Source of the DNA: Neospora caninum Liverpool | Lineage: Eukaryota > Apicomplexa > Conoidasida > Eucoccidiorida > Sarcocystidae | Direction: 5' to 3' | Assembly (NCBI RefSeq): GCF_000208865.1 | Contig: NC_018396.1 | Location: 930,001-994,000 of the forward strand | DNA length: 64,000 bases | In this document: positions 46,069 through 56,334 of the stretch, piece after piece | How positions within the stretch are numbered: position 1 is the stretch's first letter | How the letters are laid out: every line of letters begins with the position of its first letter | Translations under genes and position numbers: made by a program | Notes under the pieces: model-generated | The model's database searches: none | The model's input: only the letters and a program-made list of their open reading frames with translations | Told to the model about the DNA's origin: nothing

Positions 46069-49000
46069 TATCCGTGAGATATATCGGTTGTGCCGAAAAA
46101 GAAGTGTAACGCGCGATATACGTTTCCGGACCATGCAGTAGTGACCCACAACCTTCGAACAGTCCTCGTCAAGTCATGTCTGCTGCCACCCTTCAGAAAG
46201 GTGAATAGGCAAGTGCAGAAGCACAGTCCGTACGATTGCCGAGCGATTAAAAAAGACACACTTTCAATCATAGGTGCTCGCTAGAGTGTCTGGGTCACCG
46301 TGAGCAATCGGGTTCTTCTGTATAGCGGAGCACCGCCTGCTGTTGGACCCGTCACCCCGGGAGTGATGAAGCAAAAAGACGAATTATCGGGAGAAAAAAG
46401 TCCGCCGGTACAGCAAAACCGAAGAGAATTACTGACCCAGCGGATCAAGCTAAATTAACTCGGAAACACGGGGGATGATGCCCGTGGAAACGACAGGCCG
46501 CCGTTTGTCACCCTCCATGGCTGCGGTTGGGTATTTTTCCAGAAAAGTGGGTGTAGCACGAAGGAACGAACACGAGATCCACAAGACATTGCCCCTGAGA
46601 AACAAACTGAATATGCCCGACTACACTTCCCACCCAATACAGCAGTTGAGCGGTCGAGTTCAGTCCTCGTCCGGAAGAAAAACTCCACTCGACAGCCCTA
46701 AAGGAAAAACACTTCCATGACCGGAAAAGGCCAAATTTCTCTGTGTTGCCAAAGGAGCTTCGCACTAAAGGAACGGAAGTTCAAAACGCAAGCCGGCTGC
46801 AGCAGCCCAGCTGAGTATCGTGCTGCGTGCGTCCATGTTTCTGACTCAGTTGCTTCGATAAATGCAACGGGCTGAAGTTAACAGAACGACAGGTGTAGAA
46901 CCACGCGGTTTCATCGCTTAGTCCAGTGTCCCAAACGACCGAGTAAAACTTACAGAGCAGGAATTCAAAAGCCCTACAGTGGACAAAGCAACTAAAACGG
47001 GACGCAGCAAAACAGGTGAATCACATTTCAGGTAACCAGTGTCTCAGGAGATTTTAAAAAACAGCTGACCACACCGCCTACCGAAAAGAGACGTGGGTCG
47101 CTCAAACGCCCAGGAACACACCGACGACGAATATCCAGATAAAATCAACTCCTCTACGCGAAGAAGGGCTCTTCAACAATAGTAGAACAGTTACAAAAAG
47201 AACCATATTTCTGTGGTTCTCAGCAAATTCGTCTGTCCGCAGCTGGGCGGGAACTAGTCGCAGCGAGGGACCGCCCCGCCGCAATGACCACACGGACCCA
47301 ACGCGTGCGTAGCGCGGCAGGAACATCGCTCTCAGAAAAGCCGAAATTTCTCGAGCGTCTTCGGCACGGAAAGGTAATCTCAAACAATGTGGCTCTGGTG
47401 ACGGTTGGATTGTTTTTAATACGAAAAGATGTATGTGGAACAGGTTGACTGAACTGAGGACGTTTCTCTCCAGCAGTGTCCCAGCGTGACGCGAGAACTA
47501 GCACACCTCATCTGCCCTACCCAGCACGGACATCCACAAAACGGCTGTTTTTCCTGCCTCTTGCAGCTGTCTGAGTTCAGAACGGACATGCCACGCTGCG
47601 TACACAGAAGTCGAAATGGGTTTTATGCTTGACAGTTAGACGCGTGAACGTTTGTTCGGAAACCGGTAGACAGCGTCTGCGGGGACCCTGTGCCTTGACA
47701 ACAGGGCGAGAAAGGGACGACGAACCGATGCCTTGTGCCAACAAAAAATCTTGAGGTTTGTGCGGTTCCTCGTTAATTCAATAAAAGGTGTCACCCGTTG
47801 TCCCCACCCCTGTCAGTAGTCACACCAGTGCGGTGACCTACCCCTGCACGGGTTCCCTCTCCTTGACGGTCACTCGTGACGTGGGACTAGCTGAAACAGA
47901 CGTTGCATGGCGCAGATCATCCCAGTTTAGTCCTCTTCCGTGTCATCGTACAGGAGAGAGCGAGACAAGTGTTTATCGGAGTAGAGGTTTGGCGCACGTG
48001 TGTCACGTGAACGGCCTCACTGCTACGAGGTTCGTCGAGAGACTACAGGCTGCCGCTCCCGTGGCCATCGAACTGCCTCCATTTCACCCCAGTACACAAT
48101 AAAACTGACTTGATATCACCGGTTATCTAGAGAGCAGAGCGCAAAAGTGACAGCGATATCTCCAGACCACGTGTACACTTGTGAACCTTCCAAGGAGGAG
48201 TGAGTCGGTAATGCCCGCTAGAACGTGAAGCCTTAAGCCGCTGTCTCGAATCTTAGTACGGGCTCGGCGACCGTCGAATATGCTCTGTTTACCAAAGAAA
48301 ATAAATCGAGTTGTTATTTCTGATACAACGGGTGCTTCGAAACAGTTACTGTTATATCTAACAACTGATGGCATGGTTGCCATCGATGTGGCAGAAACCA
48401 CGACCACCGCATCGATGCTTCGTCTACCATCGTTGAATTTGCGGTCGCTTATTCTCAAACAAAGCCTTGTTTCCGCTGATGCAAAGGTAAATTGACGGGC
48501 TTGAGAAGCTGATCAACACATAAATAATCACCACAACAGGGATTCACCAGAGATCAGTGAGCGCCTGGAGAAAATTGCCGGTGGGGCTTCAACGACGGTC
48601 AGGCTACATCCGAACATCCGAAGAAGAGAGACACGCATTCCGAAAATCCTCTTCCATAATCGTGATCTTGATATATGAGCAAGTATCTGCTTCGAATGAT
48701 GGACTTTGTGGGGATGGCAGACGCAGTAAAAATAGCAGACAGACAACCATAGTTGTTTGCAGGCCAAGAAGCGACAAGGAAGAAACGAGTAAGGGATATT
48801 CAGGGCCTACTCAGCGGTTGACCAAGAATGCCTTTTATTTTCGCCACCGTCAGCAAAAAGCGAAACGCGCTTTGTCCTCATGGTAGTCATGAGTGACAAT
48901 ACTGAGCAAACAAAAAACAGTGGCTGTCACCAGCTGTCCAATTAGCAACGGCATTGCTCGCAAGGGACGAAAAAACCATGTTCGGATTCACTGGTGCGGT

Positions 49001-49137
49001 CAGAGTCCATTACAAACTCCGCTCTTTCACTTTGTAACTGTAGTCAACCAACCGGATTGACAAAGCGTACGAAATCGAGGAAAATCAGACTGGCTCGTAG
49101 TCCTTCGTCGAGTCCCCGCCTCTTTTTGCTTCGCTAG

Positions 49138-49211
49138 CGTTATCGTACCATGAAACACAGACGCATCATGAAGACGTTATCGTACCATGAAACACAGACA
49201 CACCATGAAGA
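49138..49211. repeat. Two-copy 37-bp tandem repeat
   Basis: Two adjacent 37-base copies, each starting CGTTATCGTACCATGAAACA, with two mismatches (GCATCAT versus ACACCAT). It looks like a recent local duplication, about 690 bases upstream of the 49900 gene. Confidence 0.85.
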
Positions 49212-49899
49212 GAGCGTACGGCATTGTGGCGGATCTCTGGAATGGGTAGCATCGAGGGGTCAGAATAGCCCGCCTGTTGTGTCGTGAGACTGTTTACGTG
49301 TTTCGGGAATTACCAGCTGAATTCAGGGAAGCAGCCCTGATTTTCTCTATTTGCGCTCAGGTGTGACGGAGGTGATCCCTTGCGCCCGCTCGGGTTTTTT
49401 GACACAATCGACACCTCATTTTTTGTCCCCGTCCCCCTTCGCGGGGACGTGCCGGGGCGGTTTCGGTACATGCATTCACACCGCTGTTTCTTCTCCAAGT
49501 CCTCGTGGTACACGTTTCCCACAGTAGAGCCTCCGGAGCAGGGAGAATTTCCGCCTTCTCACACGAATTCTGTTGCTGCTTTTTTGTCGATTGAAGCCTT
49601 ACCAGGATATTGACGTGGCGGAGTCTTGCTTCAGCAGTTCGTTGCGTGTCTAGTTCCAGGCTACTTGCTTCCACCGGAAGCGTGCGCTGAACAGGTTGAT
49701 TGGTGTGCTTTTGCCGTCCGGTGGTTCGGAAACATTTTGCGTAGCGGTCACTTTCGTCAGTTCGTCGTCATTGTGCCGATCTGTTTTCATTTGTGGCGCT
49801 TAAGACGGGACGACCTTTATATTTTTGAGTGGTCATCTAATTGGACAAGGCTCCCGTAGGATCTTTTTCCGTGGGTTTGAAAAGCCGGTTCTATCCAAG

Positions 49900-51478
49900 A
49901 TGTCCATCCTACGACACGACTCTCACCCGATAGCGGAGGACGCCCAAGGTGCCTATTTGACTTTTGACACCGCGTCCCGCGGAACGATTGTCCTCACTTG
50001 GTCCAAGTAAGTGTTTTCTGGATGAGATGCTTTGCGGCGCTGGAGTTGGAGGCGCTCGAGGCACAGCGTTAACTGGTGCTGGAGAGTGGCTGGAGTGGCT
50101 GCGTGCATCGTGTACTCTTTGTTCGTATCGGCTCTGTGCTGCGATCCCCCGCAGCAAGTAGTCCATGCTGTGACCACCTTTCATAGAAAGGCAGTCGGAT
50201 TCCTAGAGATCGTCTATGGTAGAATCACAGGAGGGTGCGCGATTAATCGACAGGCCGCGGTGAAAAAAAGGAGCTTCACGGGGTACCGCCGCCACCGCTG
50301 GCACATGCATCGGTGGTGTCTTTAGGGAAAATAGGGTGGAAACGCGAAGGGGGATAGGATTGCAGAGCTCAAGGCACCGCGTAAAGTTACGTATCAGCCG
50401 ACTGTGGTACACCACGCGTGTCCCAGCGCCTCCTTGTTTCATTAGCGTATGCTCTGGACGACACCGTCAAAAGGCTCTCGAGGGAATGTTGTTCGGCAAT
50501 GTTTTCTCAGACACGACGTCCATTAGCCACTCTCCCGCGAAGTCTGGAGTGCATTTCAGGATGCAGAGTGAGGTTTTCTTGCTTTCTTTCACAGATACGG
50601 TGTTGACGGAGCGTGGTGCACTGCATGTTTCGTGTCACGACGGAGGCTGCAAGGTTTTTTCAGCTCCTGTGTGTCGTTCCGTACACAGAAAGGCAGTTTC
50701 CGATGCGTTGATCTACTTTCATCCACGAAAGCCAGTTCCCGCTTTCAAGTACACGGCGAACGGAGGTCGGATGCAACTGGCGACGAACGTCCAGCTGGAT
50801 CCTACGAGATATTTCCAGGGAATTTGTGCATTCCTCAAAACCCTCAAAGTGAGTAAAGCATGGAATATATTTCATTGCTTCTCGACAGGTAGCTGGTGCA
50901 TCGTACCACGAAGCTGGCGTAATGTACCTCACGTGGTCGGCGGTACAAGGAGGCCTGAAACGATCTGCCCAAAGGAATGAAGCGAGGCACTACTCGAAAG
51001 GAATAGCAGACGCACAATCTCGTCGATCATGTCGAACCATACTTGTGCCCCAACAGGTGATGGGTTGATGAGCTCCAGTGGGGCTGTGCGTCCTGTCTTA
51101 TGCGAAGGTGAATGCACAGTTTCCTTGTGTTGTACAGGGAAGGGCGTTTGGAGACTCAAAAGGATGATTCACAACTTCCCTACATCTCCAATCACAGAGT
51201 CATTCTTACTGGTGTCCGTTTTGCGCCCTCAGCAATTTGATGGCGAGCTGACCGTGATCAGCCAGAACCGAGGACCGAAGCCAATCGCCGTCGTTCTTCA
51301 TATAGTCGGCACGAATGCCGTCGTCAAATGCGAGAGAGGCGTGGCGTACGATTTGACCGACGTCGATGTCGTCGGTGTTATCCCTGTGGACTGCGTGGAA
51401 TTCGACTGCAAAACGCTGTCGCCATCCTTATTCCGCGAAAAAGCTGAGCGGGTAGGAGCAGCGCTGACGGTCATGTGA
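49900..51478 (+). CDS. Unknown protein, three exons
   Basis: Proposed exons 49900-50006, 50446-50848 and 51233-51478 join in phase 2 then 0. Donors are AA|GTAAGTG and AAA|GTGAGT, and the acceptors have pyrimidine tracts (TTGTTTCATTAG, TTTTGCGCCCTCAG). The product is 251 residues. The start (CAAGATGTCC) is purine at -3. Exon 1 reads like a beta-rich start (YLTFDTASRGTIVLTW). Exon 2 has FHPRKPVPAFKYTANGG, and exon 3 alternates hydrophobic strands (PIAVVLHIVGTNAVVKCE, VDVVGVIPVDCVEFDC). The overall impression is a soluble, mostly beta protein, but I recognise no family. The exon 2 acceptor is the least certain; CACAG at 50594 is nearby but out of phase. Confidence 0.5.
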
Positions 51479-52244
51479 GGTGCCTCGTGCGGTCAAAGAA
51501 CCGGCGCCGTGAGCAATTCCAGTTGTAGCGCCCTTCTTCGGTTTTTGAGTAACGCCTGCCAGCACTGGGGCCTGAGAAAATTTCCCCTGCTTTTAGTTTG
51601 AAAACGGTGTAACGGGCACCCGACCCCACCGGTCTGCCGCCTGAGTGCCAGGTAGTTTTGTTCGCGCACGCATTGCGAGTGGGGACCGAAAATTTGCGTA
51701 ATGCTTCGATCCTTATGTGGCCACTCCGATTTGTTCCTTTTTTTGAAGCACTGCTCCTTGCGGAGAATGGGCTGCGTAGAGTCTTCCTGTCTACGAGGTG
51801 CCAGTGCCGCCGTGATGATGCGAAATATGTTTTGACTCAGTTTCACATTGGCAAAGCTTGTCTTCATTTCATGCCTGCGTCGCCAAACTAGGTAAACGGG
51901 GCTGATCTTGCGGAGGCGAGAGCGGATACCAAAGAAATTTCATCCCGCAAAACCTATATACGCACGCAGGTGCTAGAAACGAGATCTGTTTTCTGTGTGT
52001 TAAAGGCGTCACCTCTCTCTGTAATCGGAGAATCCAGTCCAGGCAGGACCTTTAACCAAAACCTTTAGTTTAATACCATCCTTTTGCAGTACTCGCCAGT
52101 CGTGCATCTGGGCGGAACATACGAAAACGCGTGCGAAGGCGGCACGCGTCCCGCTTGAGTAGAAATGAAACAGACGCGGGGATATACAGTTCAAGCGTAT
52201 GTCGAAACTCACGAAGCCAGGAGATGATATACTCGCCACCGAAG
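51479..52244. other. Convergent intergenic region, no gene seen
   Basis: About 770 bases between the 3' ends of the 49900 gene and the sirtuin gene, probably their two 3' UTRs. Confidence 0.5.
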
Positions 52245-55200
52245 TCAAGGGAAAACGACCTTGCCATGCTGCCGCAAATAACATTCGTCTTCGCTAAAAC
52301 GAAGCACGATCGCGAGTCCAGCGCGTAGTGTGGTTCCGAGAGGGAATCAATTGCTTGTGGGAATGGATGACTGCGTTTTCGTCGCGGTGCCTCCATCACT
52401 TCGCAGCGTCGCCACCGTTCGGGTCAACTGACTCGCCCTGTGTGTACACGCAAGGAAGACGGGGATCTGATGAAAGCAGCTGGGAACTCGGCGCGAAGAC
52501 GGGGACACTCGTACTACAAGTAATCCGTCCCACTGAAAACCACTCGTAACCGTTTTTTTCAGGGTGCAACTTGCGACTGAAGCTCAGCTGTAGACTTTTT
52601 ACCTTTGGTTGAAAGACAACACGCAAAAGGAGTCGCGTATGATACGTCCAGAACACGTGACTGAAGCCAGACCAGTCGTAGCATAAGTTCTACCCTGAGC
52701 CCCAAAGAAATCCAAAAGCGCGCCGCCGCGGGGGGCGGAGGGAGCAGAGAGGCCAAACTGACTCGAGATGGTCCAGCCTCCGGAAGCGGAAAAAAGTGAA
52801 ACCGGGGGCAGGGCGAAACTGCACCAACTAGAGAAATTCACCAAAAGCCACCTCCTCCCGGCACACGGCACGAGAGGCAGAGAAATTAATCTACGCACAT
52901 GCGCCCTCAACCACTATCCCCAGTACGCATCTGCTTGAGTACGAAACGGAAAACAGCTTGGTGAGACAGCTTGTCGCTAGCAAAGAGAGAAAAAGCTTAC
53001 GGGCCCCGAACAAACTTGTCGCTGATCCGGTTCGTCAGTCCTGTTGTCTCCAAGTTAATCTGCCGCGCAGTTCGTCACACGATACCATCAATGCCGACAT
53101 GCTGCGGAGTCGCTCCTACTACGCTGTTTGGTTGTGTCCGTGTCCCCTTCAAGCTTCACGTTCTTGCTCAGGAGAGTCGTTCAAAACGGAAACAGCCTGT
53201 CGTGTGGTTCAGGGGGAATGACGTACCTCGACAACCTTCGCTCCACCGCGCAACGCCCGGTACGGCAAGCTAGAGGCTGGAGAGACAGAAGCGCTCGTGC
53301 CAACAACCAAGAGAAGGTCGCATTTATCCACTTCTCGATTCGCGTTCTGCACGGCGTGGGCCGGAATGCCTTCCCCAAACAGAATGGCGTCGGGCTTGAA
53401 GATACCGCCGCACGCGCACTGAAGAGAAAAAGGAGAAGGAACTCTGGCACTAGAGCAACAGAATGTCGGCAAACGTTCGCTGTCTACGACAGCCAAAAGG
53501 AGAGGAATGGTCGGCACAGTGTGAACATTGCGGAAACGGCCTGATCAGCATAGTTTGGCAGACGTTCTTGCGCTTCCACTTCACGTTTTGCCTTCTGTAG
53601 AAGTGTCTGGTTGCCACCGCGGTCGAACTGGGTAGGCGAATGTTTTTTCTCGTGCAGCCGCTGAAGAAAAAAATTAGCAGTTTTCTGTGCTCGCTCAGGT
53701 CTTAGAGCACCCCTTACCTTAGGGGGTAGCTCCTTGGTGAAGTTGTCGTCTTGCAGCATGGACTTGGACAGAGGCAATTTCTCCCCGCATCGCCTGCACG
53801 TTGCCTGCAAGTGACATTCAGATACAAAGTGACGCGGGATTCTGACTGTCACGTCCAGAGAGACGTACGAAAAAGAGACCCGCGGGGAAGGACCCTGGAA
53901 TGGCGACTCGGCACGAGGGAGGATACGGCGAAGCGACAAGTCCACCCGTGCACGTACACACGAGCGCAGCCGTTTATCAAATAGGTGTATTCAATGTGTA
54001 CTCAGCGGAGAAGAGAAGAAACACAATCTGCACTACACGTTTTAGTTGCACGTGCAGTCGATGCGCGTTACTGCAAGATGTCACAGGCAATGGCCAGAAA
54101 CAACAGTCGTAAATTGCTGCACACCAAATCCTGTGCTGACCTTGCCACAGGAGGGTCTAAAGCTGGTCAAACGTTTCCTTCTTTCGGCTGAGCAGACTCG
54201 TTTTCGAGAGTTTACACAACGACGGAACCTGCGTGGTTGGCGGCGGTGCAAGAACGTATTCGCACATGTGTTCACACACACCATGCACACGAGACCACTA
54301 CGAGTCATGCCATCAGTGTCATCATATCTTCCGTCACCAGCCCAAGGAAGTTGCAGTTTTTCGAAAGGAACAAGCCGTCACAAAGTAACAAGAAACAAGT
54401 ACGTCCCCCCTCCCTGCATCTGCAACGTGGCGCTTGGAAAGCTTCAGTTCTTACAGAGAGAAGGCTACCATGATACTCGATGACGTTAGTAGACCCTGAG
54501 TCCTGGTGAAGATTGTCGACGTTCTGCGTCACAATGGATTTCAGGTATCCAAGCCGCTGGAGATCTGTTAACGCTATATGAGCCGGATTTGGCACGGGGT
54601 CGTTTGACCGCATGAAATCATGGAGAAGTTCCCAGATCTTCTGTGGGTGTCGCCAGAATCCCCAAACTGTCGCATATACCGCCGGGTCATATCTGAGGGA
54701 AGAGCAGAGACGAGAAATGCACAAACACCGCGAACGCGTGCGTCCTTGTTCTCTTCCTTCCCCCATAGGGTATGTCGTAGCTCCGCGCTACCTTCGGCAA
54801 TGCAGAGCTGGCCGCCATTGTCGTTGCGTGCGACCAACCGGCGTTGTGCCCGCGGCGGAATTCTGGCCCTTTACTTCCACGCTTCGATGAGGTAGAAGCA
54901 GCAATCTCTAGAGTGGCTTCAACGAAAGAAAAACGATTTCGGTGGCTTTTGTTCCCGCCCCGTCTCCCACAAAACTGCGACGTTTGACTCCGCAAAAGCC
55001 ACAGCTCGCTTCTCTCCAAACGCCGATCACACAGCTTGCACGTCAGCTGCGGAGGGATGTGTTCTTAAAAGACACTTGCGAATCACAGACCTATATACAT
55101 GCAACGCCTGCTTCTGAAACACAGAGAAGGGGGCTTAAAATGCAATTTGCGACAGCCGGAAAACGATGACTCACTTCGTCCACAAGCCGTCCGACGGGTC

Positions 55201-55587
55201 GCGGAACGTTGGAATGCCACTCTCCGCAGAGACACCCGCGCCCGTGAGCGCCACGACATATCTGAGGAAAAACGACCGGACGAAAACGCAAACGTCCGTC
55301 TTAGCTTGTGCTCTGCATCGTCAACTGGTCTACAGGGTCTCAGCAAGCGGTCTGCCCAGGTGGTTGGCGGGGCACACCCCTGCAGGAAAATGAGCTATCC
55401 GCTGGAGACGAAAGAAAAAAAGCCCATTCTGCATCTGTGAGGCCAAATCTGCATTCCCCGAGCTTCACTTGCGATATTCAGGGCGCAACTCTTAAACGTA
55501 CTTGGCCTGCCGAATGTCATCGGCGAGATCTTCGAAAGAGATGAACGCCGTGTCTTTCTTCTGAAAATATGTTACCGCTTGCCCCAT
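52245..55587 (-). CDS. Sir2A-like NAD-dependent protein deacylase (sirtuin) with Met-Gly start
   Basis: Exons 55587-55502, 55261-55175, 54692-54455, 53804-53718, 53418-53227, 53059-53001 and 52293-52245 join with agreeing phases, giving 265 residues (Plasmodium Sir2A is about 270). The start MGQAVTYFQKKDT parallels the Sir2A N-terminus and has Gly2 and Thr6, a plausible N-myristoylation signal. NAD-binding motifs are GAGVSAESGIPTFRDP and TQNVDNLH; the catalytic His is in IEYHG (H132). The zinc ligands are C140-RR-C143 and C167-A-C169, the second pair being CxC, followed by GGIFKPDAILFGE as in Sir2A. GTSASVSPAS and VVEINLETTGLT complete the Rossmann fold. Sirtuins remove acyl groups from lysines using NAD; Sir2A acts in Plasmodium on telomeric chromatin and has strong long-chain deacylase activity. 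The last 15-residue exon is the least certain part. Confidence 0.9.
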
Positions 55588-55872
55588 GTCTTCTCCCTCA
55601 GAATAGCCACTCTCTGCAGGTTCTGTCCCGAACATGAATGCGAGAACTCGTTCAGCAGCAAAGGGGAAATCAGACCGCGTCTAACGCCAGAGCTTAAATA
55701 CGAGGCTGGGGCTGTCCCTGGTTGAAACAAAAACGCACTAACTCGCTTGAAGCGGCTGAAAGTCGAGAACGCTCCTCCCCGAAGGAGGTACAGCAACGAG
55801 GCGAAACTGTTCGCGAGGCTAGAGGAGGCACGCAAGGAGGGAGTACACTAGTCAGTCAAACAACCCAAATGT

Positions 55873-56334
55873 TCATTCTGTCCGGGCTTTATCATGGGAG
55901 TTGCCAGAGGAAACGAGACATCTCTGCGGACGGTGATCATCACCGGGGAGGAACGAGGAAGATCCCGCAGAATTCGAGACGACTGGCTTCCGAAGTCTTA
56001 ACGATTCTGACGACAGGGCGGTTTGAGAGCCCTCTTTAATCCCTGTAATCGGTTTTCCAGAAAGGGTGTCTGGGTGCAACTTCTTCTCTAGGGACGGCTT
56101 CACGGAATGTGTTTTAACAGATGCAGTTCTGTTGACCGCCAGATCCTTCAGAAAGAAAAAGAGCCACGCGGCGAATGCAAGCGCGTGAAAAACAACGATC
56201 AACGCGGTGAAAACGTAGAGAAAAACTGGCATAGACCCAAAAGACGCGTTATCCGGACCTTCCGGTTTGTGACGCGGTAGAGACCCCGCGTGGTCACGCT
56301 GAAGCACGCCACCGAGAGTGTCAGCGGCACTCAT
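55873..56334 (-). CDS. Small single-pass membrane protein, unknown
   Basis: Uninterrupted 153-codon ORF with one clear transmembrane helix at about residues 36-62 (PVFLYVFTALIVVFHALAF and following Trp/Phe residues). A polar N-terminus of about 34 residues precedes it and a basic/Ser-rich tail of about 90 follows. There is no cleavable-signal pattern, since the helix is too far in. It ends 286 bases before the sirtuin start, on the same strand. It was considered as a sirtuin N-terminal exon, but the sirtuin has its own family-like Met-Gly start, so a separate gene is preferred. No family recognised; whether it is spliced or even expressed is unknown. Confidence 0.4.
   Translation of the reverse strand: MSAADTLGGVLQRDHAGSLPRHKPEGPDNASFGSMPVFLYVFTALIVVFHALAFAAWLFFFLKDLAVNRTASVKTHSVKPSLEKKLHPDTLSGKPITGIKEGSQTALSSESLRLRKPVVSNSAGSSSFLPGDDHRPQRCLVSSGNSHDKARTE

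Larger units (their letters stand above)
45692..49899. other. Long divergent intergenic region, no confident gene
   Basis: About 4.2 kb between the PDK/BCKDK-type kinase and the 49900 gene. It holds a perfect 12-bp inverted repeat (46042-46068) and a two-copy 37-bp tandem repeat (49138-49211). Short ORFs such as 47102-47383 (minus; two hydrophobic runs near its C-terminus) have no family resemblance. The length leaves room for an unseen non-coding RNA or a gene with very small exons. Confidence 0.45.

Noticed and set aside
54455..54469. Sirtuin exon 3 ending at CAT|GGTAGC right after the catalytic His
   Set aside because: It leaves the next exon either out of frame or without the His-Gly pair. 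The GTAAGA donor 14 bases downstream gives YHGSLLS|ATCRRC in frame with a full zinc site.
55873..56334. Transmembrane ORF as the N-terminal exon of the sirtuin (a membrane-anchored sirtuin)
   Set aside because: The sirtuin has its own start (MGQAVTYFQKKDT) that aligns with the Sir2A N-terminus, and no phase-compatible junction was needed to complete it.
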